A stretch of 31,783 bases of DNA from Choristocarpus tenellus KU-1152 (taxonomy: Eukaryota; Phaeophyceae): positions 1 to 31,783 of the forward strand of contig CAXNAD020000077.1 of assembly GCA_964200185.2 (NCBI GenBank), given 5' to 3'. A program made the translations under genes and the position numbers. Numbering within the stretch: position 1 is the first letter of the stretch; each line of letters begins with the position of its first letter. Below are positions 1-12,500 of this stretch, one piece after another. The notes below the pieces were generated by a model. It worked only from the letters and a program-made list of their open reading frames with translations. It was not told where the DNA came from and ran no database searches.

Positions 1-441
1 GCACCCCACCATGACACAGTGGTGAGTCTAAACACCCCCCACGACTGATTGGACCCTGCCTAACACACAATATACAATCAGCAGTTAAAATGTCAAGTTT
101 TGAGTTTTTTAAGAGAAGCGAGTATGGGAATTGGAATTTTTAAATTCTGGTTAGATACTCTAACCAGCACACTTCCACATAGGTGCTTCTTTCTTGATGC
201 AAATTCAGGTCTTCAAATAAATAGCAACCATATGTAGTGTGAGAAAATTATGTCAGCACATGTATATTCTTGCCATTTTGGGGATTTTTCAGTTTCTGTA
301 ACAGATGGTCTACAGTGATGTACTACATACCATATCAGCTAGCCCTTGCTAAGTAAGCTGTGTCCTGCACTTGCAATCCCCCTGTATGACAAGAGTAAGC
401 TAACATCACCTCATCCAACCATTAGCATTGAGCACTGAGCA
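1..441. other. Flank beyond the oxygenase 3' end
   Basis: AT-rich sequence with no frame resembling a known protein on either strand. If the GTGAGG at 492 is a real donor, this is intron sequence; otherwise it is 3' UTR and intergenic DNA. I saw no AATAAA in the minus-strand sense here. Confidence 0.4.
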
Positions 442-580
442 TCATAGGGCATCTGGCATAGGCATAACCCAACACTCATACATTTTCCTCACCCCAAGAT
501 CCATATGCTTGCCAAGTGGTATGGCTGGATGACACATGAAGCGCACTGATTCCTTGCCACGAATGCCCAAATTCTTTGAC
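442..580 (-). CDS. PhyH-like oxygenase exon 6, last exon seen
   Basis: The first base completes Arg229. Residues 230-258 include KESVRFMCHPAIPL, the conserved end of the catalytic core. Read straight through, the frame stops at TGA 444-442 with a tail ending PMPDAL. Alternatively the GTGAGG at 492 is a donor (exon 580-493, phase 0) and a final exon lies further left, perhaps outside the window. I found no SPVE-like final helix, common in relatives, in 1-480. The exon itself is secure; its 3' limit is not. Confidence 0.8.
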
Positions 581-3500
581 CTGCTGAGAGTTTTATCAAG
601 GAGTGGGAGAACGCTTTCTACCCAATAAATTTCAACATCGTAGACAAAGAATGAAATGTACTTCTTGCAGCACCACATGGTTTACCAAGTGACTGCACAC
701 ACCAACAAGAACATGTGAGATTGCTAAAAGAGTAGTCAGACATCACAGAGACACTCAAAGGCAGCAATTTGGGGTCCTTAACCAAGGGGGAAGCGAGTTA
801 TCGAGATGTTTGACACCAATGCGAAGACTTTATCAAGGTTATGGAACAACAACTCTAGTGCCCAAAAGGATGCTGGTGTTTTGGATTGTAACCTAGACTT
901 GGTTTGGAAGGGAAGGGTTGGCCACAAGTGCATCAATACCAACCGGTTATGAGAGAGGCCTGCCATACAATCCCCCTCAAGAACTGTGCAACCCAGTGGT
1001 CCGCAGCAGCTCATCAGGGTATCCCACTAACCACAAAGTACGTTTAAGGAGTACAATAGTATATTTGTTATTCACCATCCCAGGACTCCTTGCTTGAGCT
1101 TTCAATAAGTCAAGATTGTTGTTGAGTTGCAAAACAAAATCAGTTAGATTTGTTTGTCTAATCCTATTCTGCCTGGCAACTAACTACACATGGTCTTTCC
1201 TACTACTTTTGCCTAATTTGCATGATTCAAATGGCTCCCAAGACTTGCTGAAAGCCCTCCCCGATTTTTTAAGCGGACATCAACAGTTGAATATTTAGAC
1301 AGTTATCAACTGTTCACCAATCGAAGCTGAAAATACACACTTTCACCTAATTACCAGATCAGAAATTACACTATATAAAATGAGATAATTGCACTTTTAG
1401 GTGACTGGTTGGTCCCTTTTTTAAGTCAAACAATGCCTAGAATACAAAATATTTGTGCTCCTTACTATGTACATACATAATCTTTTCTCTCAATATCATT
1501 AGTATGACTGGAAAAGTCTTAATGCCTGTATTTTGAATTTGAAGTACTTTCAAATGGACCTACAAAAGAAGCATGCCAAACTGGCCAGAAACAAAAAAGT
1601 GGACGTTGTTGGCGTATATTTTTTCTGCTATGCACTGTTTAAAACACAAAGAATAACCATAGGGTACTACACACCGAAATGAGGAAATGATACCACATGA
1701 TGAAGCACTGATGTAGTTCAGTTACTGTTCCCTATTCATAGCCAACACTATGGGCACAAATTAAACTTGCATTGTGGACTACCACGCTATACTGTCAACT
1801 GACTTCAACATCAAATGTCTACTATTGTACAGTATAATATTCCAATGTGGGTTCATGTTGGCACCAACCTGCAGTCACAGACAACAGAAATACTATATAA
1901 ATACAATATTAAAAATTGATATATATATAATAGGTATCCCTTCAATTGCTGGATGATCGCACAGCAACCAGGTGGGCATAGACCACCAGACCGCCCAAAT
2001 GTACATGTATGGCAAAGCACACATGTTATCACAAAATAGAGTCCCATAGTTCACTTCACAAGAGATTGCACCTGAGGTGTGCCACATCCTAAATGTACTT
2101 CTCCCAACATGTTGCACAGATCAAATCAGGAATAATTAATGAATGTCAAGAAGTGCATCAGCTTTTTGTGGTATGCAATGCTGTGAACATTAGTCGGAAC
2201 AGGAATCTAGTTGTAAATGAAGCCATTTTGTGAATCAATGACATCTCTAGGGCCAAGTGATACATTCTGCAGGTAGCAAGCCACACAAAATAATACTATT
2301 TACCACTCATTCTTGAAACCTCTCTCAAACACAAATCTAGACATCGTACAAAAGCACTACAATAAGCAACTCAAGGAGACAAGACTAGAGCAGTATATGT
2401 TTCTACATTGGTTCACACAATGACATGAAAACTGAGAGTGACTCTATTTTCCAGCTCCACTGGTTCAGCTTAATCAATGTATATGGTGAACATTTTTGCT
2501 AACTCCAGCAAATACTACCTGCATCTTGATACTTTTGGAGAAGTCGTGGTGTATGCCCTACAGTCACAATTGCCCCTTCTACTGTTCTCTGCACATAAAA
2601 TACACACCTCGCATGAAGTAAAAAAGGATGTGTCAGCATCACATCCCCAGCAGACCCAATAGTTTCAACAATATCCTCATGGTTAGCTGGAAGTAGTGCT
2701 TCCCTTGATGCTTGCGAGACCTGTGGCCCTGCATCCAATTCAAGAATCCAGGGTCAGTACTGGAAAGGACAAGACCCTGTTGCATTGCATAGTAGGTCTA
2801 CAGATATCTTCTTCTACTTCAAACTCCTAAAAATTGAGCAAACCCCTTACCAGTAAGACCAGTATTTCCAGCTCTGGACCACAGTAGCTTGCCAACAGCC
2901 TTGTGTGATCCACTGAGCAATGCAGTCCCACCCTCCCCAGGTCTTATATCAGAGAAGAGGAAAATTGGGAGCAATCCAATCTCCTTACTGTAGGCAAATA
3001 GAGAATGAAAGAAATGGTCAAAAAGATTGGTAAATCCAGCTCAAAATAGCAAAAGGAAAACCAACCTGCTCTGTCACTCCTATCCCAATTAAAGGGGTGC
3101 GTAAAAACACCATCTGTCTAGATGCACTTTTAAGCCAAGGTGTTAACAATTGTGTCATCATCACATCAAAAAAATAGTGGAGACTCTTTTCAGCAAAACC
3201 CATCAAGAACAATATGTCAGATATTCTGCATGTATAGTTTCTTCACCAATAAATCACACCAATCTCTCTGCTGCACTGTTAACACCTGTGAGAGTATACC
3301 ACACCTGTGAGGGTAGTGGCGAAAGTGGGCACCATCCACATGCCACTTGCCTTCTGCTCCCCAGGGTGGTTGTGCAAAACCCGGGAAGGTCACCACCCAC
3401 CACCCACACCCAAATTCTTCCCAAGCTCCCATCCCCACTAGTTGGTCTATTGCCGCAAGGAGTCGAGGCGTAAAAACTGAAGTCCATGGAGGTCCACTTG

Positions 3501-6500
3501 CAAAAAGACAAGAGAATGACGCAGGTTTTCAATAGACTAAAGTCTATATTTGAGGGTAAAGGCTCATATATTGAGGGGGGTATGGTACTTATTTCATTTG
3601 AGGTCATGTACAATATGTTTTGTGCATACTACTGATCACACAGTACCACCTCATCTCAACTCACTGTATTTCTACACACAACAGGTGCCTCCAGCTATTC
3701 CAAGTATTACACACAGTGCAAGAGTGTGGTGGAATATATATAAATATATATAGAGATGTACACAACTTGGGTGCTAGGTCAATTACATTACTTGACATTT
3801 TCCAGAGTAAAATCAAACACTTCTCAGCAGAATTGGCACCAAACAAAGGTAAAAATAACAATATACTCTCTCTATAAATATATTAAAATTATGTAAGTAT
3901 GTAAGTGTGCATTGCCAAACAAGGTAGGGCACATAGATTATGTCTCTTCCCTATATTGGGTAGGCAACCCCCTTCTATTTCAACCCCCCAATAGCCCCCC
4001 AAACATGATAAGTAGATCTACTCAGGCAGTCTGGAAATGGATAGAGATAAGAACCCTTGGACCTTGCTTTGCATACTCTAGGAGCATATCCACTGAGCTA
4101 GTTACTCATCACAGTGGTGTCTTGTTTACCTCAGTTGATACGCTCCTTTTCTCACTCACATTTCTTCAAATTTCAGGGGAAATGGAGGGCATAGGAAACA
4201 TAAAACACCTTACATTAGAAAATTGTAACTGGAAGAGAGGAAAAGACTTTCCAGTATCCATCTTGGGCATGGCAACAAAAAACATGTAAGAGCATTATGT
4301 AAGAATACGTAACTACCACCGAATTACAGCAACTAGGTATTATCAAAATGCACACACCATTCCACCTAGACAGTCAAATTCAACAGTGCATCGAGCATGC
4401 CAGCACCCACCCCCCACCTTCAATCAATGAGAATAGTCCCACAGCCAAGAATCAATCTCACGATGTGTAGGTATCAGGCGGTTCATGACGAGTACTACTT
4501 CATTACACCCTCAACAATTAATAGGTGAATTCATCAAGCACACTGTGATGGAAACCATGATGCACAATCAAATATGTAATCCAAGGAGCTTCACAATGAG
4601 CACAACTACACCAGTTATAGTCTCCAAAGGACCAGGACCTTGTCATAAAGAAGTTGAGAGGGCATTTTTTTGTCTTGCTTGTCTTGCGTACAAGTACACA
4701 CACCTCAGAAAAAAATACTCTGTAACCTATTCCTATTTTAGCATTAACGTTGATCATTCAACCATAAGTAGACTGCAATAGATATTATCCATTACAACAT
4801 TAAGGCCACTATACAAAATCATGCCAGTTCTCCATACAACAACAGAGTCCATTTAATCTGCAATGTCCAATGCCTTGAAGAAAAGTCAGTTCTGTTTGCT
4901 TAATCATTGTTCCATAAAGTGATCTACTTCTTCCTTACAATTCTTTCACACAATAATTTTATCTTTTTGTAGTAGAGAAACAAGAAATGGAAGAAATCAT
5001 GCAAAAGGAAAAATATACATCCAATGTACTTGCTCATGGTGTTTGATCAGGGCAACAGTTGATACTATTTGCTCTGTAATATCTGTTGTCCAGCAAATGT
5101 TCAAGCCCTTTGATCTGTGACATTAATTTTCCAGAAAAAAACTCAGAGTCTTTTCCTCCAAAACATGTGTTTTTCAGGTAACACTTTTGACAATTTGGTC
5201 CATAATGTCTGTTGACTGCATAATGCTTTGTTGCAACACTAAAATGTCAAGTTGTGGTTTACAAGTGATATATTTTCCGAGGTGTGTACAAGTGTAATGC
5301 AACTGAGTGGAGAGAGAGTGCAAGGCTGTCAGTAGCCCTCTTCACCTCTTCTTATCAAGATAAAGTAGTTGAACTTCCATTCCACATTCAAGGATCATTC
5401 AGGATTCAAAACCAGTAGTGGCAGGTTCCTGACTTTCATCCATAAAATTCCATGTCAACCAAGGGGACTTCTGCATTACTTGATAGCCTTGTTTGCCCAT
5501 GCTTCTGTCTCCACCCACTGCTCCCTCCCATGTGTTGGGAGATTACCTTTCCATTGTTGTCATGGGAGCAGAATGCAGCGTCTGACAGGCAGTTCTGTTT
5601 ACACCAAACCATATTTAGAGTAAATAGACCACAAATTAGAAAGAAATTCCTTGGCACATGGAGGATCAGTTTCAAGTGGCAGAATAATCATAATCAGCTA
5701 TATTGTTGCATATAATTAGTCAGAGAGCATCTGTAGGCACCAACAATCGAGACAATTATTGGAACCTGTAAGTTGTGATGATCGCTGTGTAAGGGGGTAG
5801 ATAAGCAATGCAGCTCCACTCTTTCAGACTTTGTAACGTTTATCCCCAAGAAAGAGGAAGTTAAGAGAATCAACCAAGCACGGTAACAGACACTACACAT
5901 GTCTGTTACAGACTCCTCGAAGTTCACTGAGCGAACATATAAACACTTGTATAAACACTTCACGGGTGTCACGGATGACATTCACCAAAAAGAAAATGTT
6001 GACAGAAGGCAGACCTCTGAGGTCAGAAGCACAACGTGCACATTCACTTCGACAATACCTACTTATAGTAGACCTATATATTAGGCACAACAATTGTCGT
6101 CATGCAGCTTTGGTTGGGCTACAAGAAACATATCTCAGTCAGGTCAATTGGGCATCAACATACACAACACCACTTAGAACTGCTGGCATGAGAGGAAGGT
6201 GGCAAGTGCTTCTAATGTCTGTTGTCCAAATATAGATGGGAAAGACTAGTATTCACACTTTTAGGGAACAAGGGTAAGGAGATGCGTCCAGTATCAACTG
6301 AACCAACCATGCAGACAATCAAATCTCACCAGACACCTACCAGTAAGGGATAGTAAGAACATGTTGCGTGATACTGCTACAAAGTCAAAATGTGGCAACA
6401 AGGACAATGTATGAAGAAACCACCTTCATGCAAGCAGTCTTCATCGCAGAGTGTGCTACACATATCAGCAGGCGCTGCAGGTATATTGATCAACATCCTT

Positions 6501-9500
6501 CAAAGTAAAAGGCATATGTTGCAGGTATCAATGGTTATCACATGAATACAAACCTAATCAAAAGCATTGACTTGCTACCTCTGTAATATCTGGATACACA
6601 TTATGAACAGGTTTGTTCTCACCGACCACAATCCCTATAATTGTACAAGCGCTATTTCGAGTGTATTCAGTGCTTACACTTCAGAAACGAACCATTTCCA
6701 CTTGGACCTTTGCAAACTTATCTATGTTAACTACAAGAACAAGTAATTTGGAGTAGTAATTCTATCAAGATGTCTTCACCACAGTGGGCCTGTGTGTGTT
6801 GCACATTGAGAAATCGCTGTTTCCCCCAGGGGTTCCAGATGCTTGGCTTTCTACCTTGGTGGAAGAGTGGTATCTCAATGCTTGACAAAATCAGAGACTG
6901 AGAACCTGCCCTTCTCAAGCAGTGGATCATGACCCCACTAATTGCAAGCTCTCCCTGAACAGTCATCTCAATCTTTGTGCTTCCCCTTGAGCTCATTCCT
7001 GGAGCCCTCTCACTCTATTTTTATCCTCACACTGTAGGGACTTGGGAAAGCACAGCAGTATTGATTCGATCCCACATCTGATGTAAAATGTTGAGATACC
7101 ACTCTTACACTGGGGCAAGCATCACAAAAGTAGTGGGGGGATGGCCCATGGATTATGCTGGATTGGCTCACACCCTCTCTGCAACTGTCTACCCCAATGA
7201 AACAGTGGTATCTCAATGTTTTGCACTGTGACGATATTTTTCACTCTCAGCAGAATGGTGAACTTAATATTTGGTGACTACAGCCAGTATCCAGTTCTTC
7301 AATGGTACCACCTAAATGTTCAAAGGCTTGAAGTGTTACCCTGGTGCACATCATTCATTACTTCCACCTCAGCAATCCACTCTTTCTCCATTCAAACCCT
7401 TTACATAAACACCCCTGGTTTGATGGAATCTATCATGCAAGTATCACTCTGTCAATGCATCAGGTACAACCCATACAGAGAGAAGGGAGTGCTATGAAGC
7501 CAACTTGTACATCTTGAATGCACAAACTCAGGGTCTAGGAGAGGAGGGAAATTTGTGTTAGACTTCGCACCACCTTTGATTACCTTTCAAACTTAGGATT
7601 ATACCCCCAATGTGATCAAGAGCCCAGACACACTCTCATACATCTCTAAATCTCTGAAAATGTAGACCTTGGCTTCGATACAATGTTCCTCTCCATGGAG
7701 TATTATTCACAATTGAAGGAAACTGCAGCAGTATGAAAACAATAAATGATGAGCAACAAGAGACTGCCTTCTTTTTTTTTAAACCTTGACATTGCATTGA
7801 AGTAGAAATGGTATACAGCGGAGTGATAAAAGCAACTCTATATAGAGAGCTTCCCTCTTTCTGACCTCATATGAAATTTTTGCTGTGTGAAAAGGTTAGC
7901 CGCAGTAAAAAATGTAACATTATCCTTTGACATTATCCTTTCATAAATACACTTCACAAGGTCACACTCATTGGCTCTTTTTGGCACAAGCTTTACCAAA
8001 CTCACCCAATCCTCAGTTTTCTGAGGATGACCAAAAGGACCTCTCCTCAGGTCAAATTTGCACCCTTTGTTTGGTGAACCTGCTGTATTCAGCTTCTTCT
8101 GGTCAATAAGATACTGTTCAATAAGATACCCATAGAAAAAAAATTGAGGTGGAGCAACAAAAAAAGATCTCAAGATATCATGCTATGATGGCCAAGCTTA
8201 CAAAATTTCAGACAAAAACATGGTTGAATACATCAAAAGAAATCCTCGTAATCAGACAAAACTTCTGCATCATGGTAGGAATTGTTGGCATCTTGGAGCT
8301 ATGATTTCAGCTTCTTTGAACAATGACATCATCTACAGGAGAGGCATTGAGGTCAGGTGAGTTGGCTGGCTAGGGTATCTATGAAAATGTCATCCCCCAT
8401 CGCTTCCCCTGATTGCCTCCATGATCCCCCCCTTGATGTGTGGCTTTGCCCCATCCTGATGGACAAAGATGGTGTGTCCTTCCAGCCTAGGCATGTGGGC
8501 CTTGATTGCAGAGATGGCATTCTCAATCTCGAGCTTCTTGTACCTCTCCCCATCCACCGTGACTAGCATAAGCACCCTAGTGCCCATGGTGGGATGTTTG
8601 CTGGAGCGCTGAGCAACCTTAGTGTCCATGATTGGCCAGATCCCAATTTCCCATCCAACCACACCCCATTGGAGAGGTTCCTAGGGCGGGACACAGCTGT
8701 AAGGAACATCACCTTTGTAATGTAACACTTATCCTGTGCCCGTGGAGGCTTGGGGGTCCCTCCCCAGTGGGTTGCAGGTACACACCTTGCCCATCTTTGA
8801 GGATATAAAACCACTTCTTGTCCACATGCATCCAGTCATATAGATCATCCACAAGTACCCCACTTCCCCCCCTTCTGCTTGTGGATGATGACAAAACCCA
8901 TCCTGTTAACTTTCTGCTGGTCTGAGAGGGCTGTCTTAATCCACTTCTTGACCTTCTTGCGCTTGCACATATCCCAAAACAAGGGCAGGGAGACACCAAC
9001 TTTGACCACCCATTTGTTGAATGATGTGATGATGATGTGCAGTGTACCAACGGGACATCCCAAACATCTAGGAATTAATTTCTCCGAGCTTCATTCCTAT
9101 TATCTGAAACATGAATTTAACTACTGCATTTGACAAACAAGGCCATAGCCAATCCACATTGATCTGAGGTGAAAGTTGAGAAAAAGCACAACTAGGTAAT
9201 GTGTTGTGTAAGTAGCAGTGCACATCTGACAACTTCAAAGAACAAAGGATCTGGGAAAACAGGACTTGGAGGATAAATGGAATTGCCAAAAGACATAGTG
9301 GAAAGCAAAGCTGACTGGCCACCACGAGCAAATGAAATTGCAGTATGTCAGGCATTAGTATTTTAGACATTGAGGTCCCAAAGATGGAGAGGATATACTG
9401 GTAATATACTGAATAGTAGGTGTTGCTAAATGCAAAATTGTGGATATATGTAAATATTGTCAGGCATTGCACCTTTCCCTTTTACTGTACTCCAACTATT

Positions 9501-12500
9501 TACAACTATTTTGCCGAACATTATTGAGAGGATGGTAGGCTCATAAGATGGTTTGTTGCTTGATTTTTTGGTGCCTGGCAGGGCCCTGGTCTGTGATGCC
9601 TTAAACAGTTTAGATCTCTTTGTTAGACCCTTTTCAGGTCAAAGTTCTGCACAGACCCCACAGTTGAACATGAGTATATTGCTGAGTAATTTGCTTCTGT
9701 ATAGGCAAAGATTCCCCTCAGCACAGTCTATCCCTGCTAACCAGGCACAGCCCCCCATCCTGCACCTTTCACCAGGTGCACCTAGGCCACTATTTCTGCT
9801 AACTGGTGGTGCTCCTCCTCTTTCTCCCAAGCACTGCCCCCAGACACTCCCCTGTTTCTTTTGACCCAGTGCTGCTGGGGTGATGTGCCTGCTGACTAGT
9901 GCATCTTCTCTTTTTCCCTCAGCACACACCTTTCAGGTTAACACCAGGATTTCCCCTCAGTGTTCTATCCTCTTGAAGGTGCTGGAGCACACCAGCTACT
10001 AACTAGGAGAGGTTTCCTTCCTCTCTCTTCCAGCACAGTCCTCTTGCTGTTACCAACAAAAAGCTGTGTGCATGTCAGAGGCCTACAGTACCCCATAGCA
10101 GCCATGGACTGTCAGCAGTAGCCCATTGGATACTTTTAAGTAAAACACAAAAGTACTTAATCAACAGGATTACTGCTTGATAGTATATCACAACGTCTGT
10201 ATGGGTGCATGCAGTTCTCCGGATGGGTTGAATGCTGTAAACAAAGCATATAAAACCATGTTTGCCACACTAATAAACAGAAAACATGACACAAAACACA
10301 AAACCTCTCCCACCTCACTTCCTCTGATTGCATTGACTTGAGTGTGCATCCACAGCACCTCCCACTGCCAATATTTTTCACACATTGAAAGGTGCTATAA
10401 AGGAAGCAATGGATATCTGCACCTGTTGTCATCCACCACTTCAATATCCTCTTGAGTAGCAATCCAGATACAGGTGAGGAATTGCGTAAGCAAAAAATGT
10501 GGTTTATCAACAACTTCAGGAAACTGGTGAAATCCATCTCAGCATCGTTGTCTCTATCAACTCCTGTTCCTTTGTGCTGTGTCTGTCAGAGGTGCAAATA
10601 GTTCCCTTCTCTTCTAAAAATTGTCAACTCAGTACTCAACTTTCAAAGGTGTTCTTTCAACCCTTACACTTTGCAGTCAATCACCAAAACCTTTTCTTGT
10701 ATCTACTCTAGTTCTGGACAACCGTCAGGAAGGAGTACTTCCTGCAATGTGCCAGGATATATTGATGGATGGGTCAGGGTTTGACAACCTTATACAGAGA
10801 CACACCTCAGGATCACATTTAGTCAGATATCCTTGATATGGGGGCAAAAAACTTATCCATGCAGGCTACAGAAAGACTTCATGTGGAAACAATCACTCCT
10901 GCATGTCTGTGGGAATGAGAGGTGTAAGACAGAGTGGGTAGTAATCCTCCTCTCTCAAATTCTCGCTGAAATTTTGATCAAGCAATTATTGCCCTTCCAT
11001 TGTTCAACATCCACAATTTCATTGCCAACCCATGCGTTGAATTGTTTCAAAATCTTTAGCGAATCAAATTCCTGATACATAGCCATCCTCCCCTCCCATA
11101 TAGTTCTTAGGGCCCCTCTTAAGCTTTGAGAAAAATAATAATATGCCTAAGAAACACACAAACAATAATCAAGTAATGCCCCGTCCAAACTCAAAAGGTG
11201 GCCCCTGTGCAAGGTAAAAAGCTTCACTCTCCTCTGCTGACCACTTTGAAGGTCAACAAAATACACAAACAGAAACATGTTAAAACTCAATCATGAAACC
11301 TTGTAGAGAGAAGCACAGATCCCCCTTGGCACAGCCCACACCTTCCAGGAATAGTCCTTCTTTGCCTTTCCTCCTGGACCTGATCAAGCCCTGTGAATGC
11401 TTTGTGGAGACAAATCTCTTTTTCCCCCAGCACTGTCACCACAGCTTTCTGCATGCAAAAAAACAACTTGCACAGAACACATAGGCCCCCCTTGCGCCTT
11501 TCCCCTTTGTTCTGCTCAAGCCTCGTGACTACTTTGTGGCGAGTGATCTACTTTCCCCAAACACAGCCCCCCGTAGGTTTGCCCTGGCACACACTCCTGC
11601 CATTCCATTCCTTGTGCTGTAGAGCAAATTGGCTACCAAATGGCATACCTTCCCTCCTCCCCCCCCCAGCAAAGCCCTCTCCAGTTACCTATTCACATCT
11701 TTGCCCCCTCAGTAACCCATTCTGTCCAAAAAAGGATGGCAGACCCCATTTGGTGGATGCAACTACTACGCAATTTGTACTTAACAGGATTACAGCTCAA
11801 CAGCATTGTCACCACATGTATGTTTGATGTTGTGTGATTCTCTTGACAGGTGTAAGCTTGTTTACAGTGTGTAAAAAAATTATTGCACCATGACCTTGGG
11901 GTGTAGGGATCACATACACAAAAGGATGTTGCCATGGGCACCCATGAGATAAAAGAAGTGCATCTTCACCAAATGTTCATCTTAGGAACAGATATGAACA
12001 TAGCAACACAAGTGGAATGCAGACCATACTCCCACATTGGTCCCCCTCATTACATTAGAGTGTCATCCCGCACCTCCCATCACCAACGCCTTCCATATAT
12101 TGGGAGGTGCAATGAAGGGGTTCCCTTCCCCCATGTGGTCATAGGCCTTGAAAGACACCCTGACATTGTACATTCAAAGCTGCACGAAGGTTGCAAAAGC
12201 ATCTTTCATAAAGATGATTGCCTACAAATTTCATTTTCCAGCACCTCTCTCAAGAGGTCCCTCATTGCACTGTAAAGAGTGAGTGCGAACAGAAGGGAGA
12301 ATTGTGTACTAGACTAAAAATCATCAGTCACCAAAGGTATCAAATACAATGCAAGTCAAATGTCCTTGAGGAATACTCGCCTGCCCCATGAGTGTCACCA
12401 GGTCCAAGAAAAGGTAAGTACCCCTAAATGATGCCTATGGGTAGCATTGTGGAAAAGTGAATAGATAGCACAGCTAGCCATCATGAAATTTAGGACGCAT

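Noticed and set aside
4038-4110. Functional tRNA gene
   Set aside because: The acceptor and anticodon stems do not pair properly and the B box is degraded.
3912-4289. 125-codon plus-strand frame
   Set aside because: It runs antisense through the SINE-like tRNA relic and matches no known protein.
11393-11827. Frame with NPFCPKKDGRPH, resembling the start of a retroelement reverse transcriptase (PKKDG..R)
   Set aside because: No following RT blocks (such as YxDD) in any frame nearby, and the region is a CT-rich degenerate repeat.
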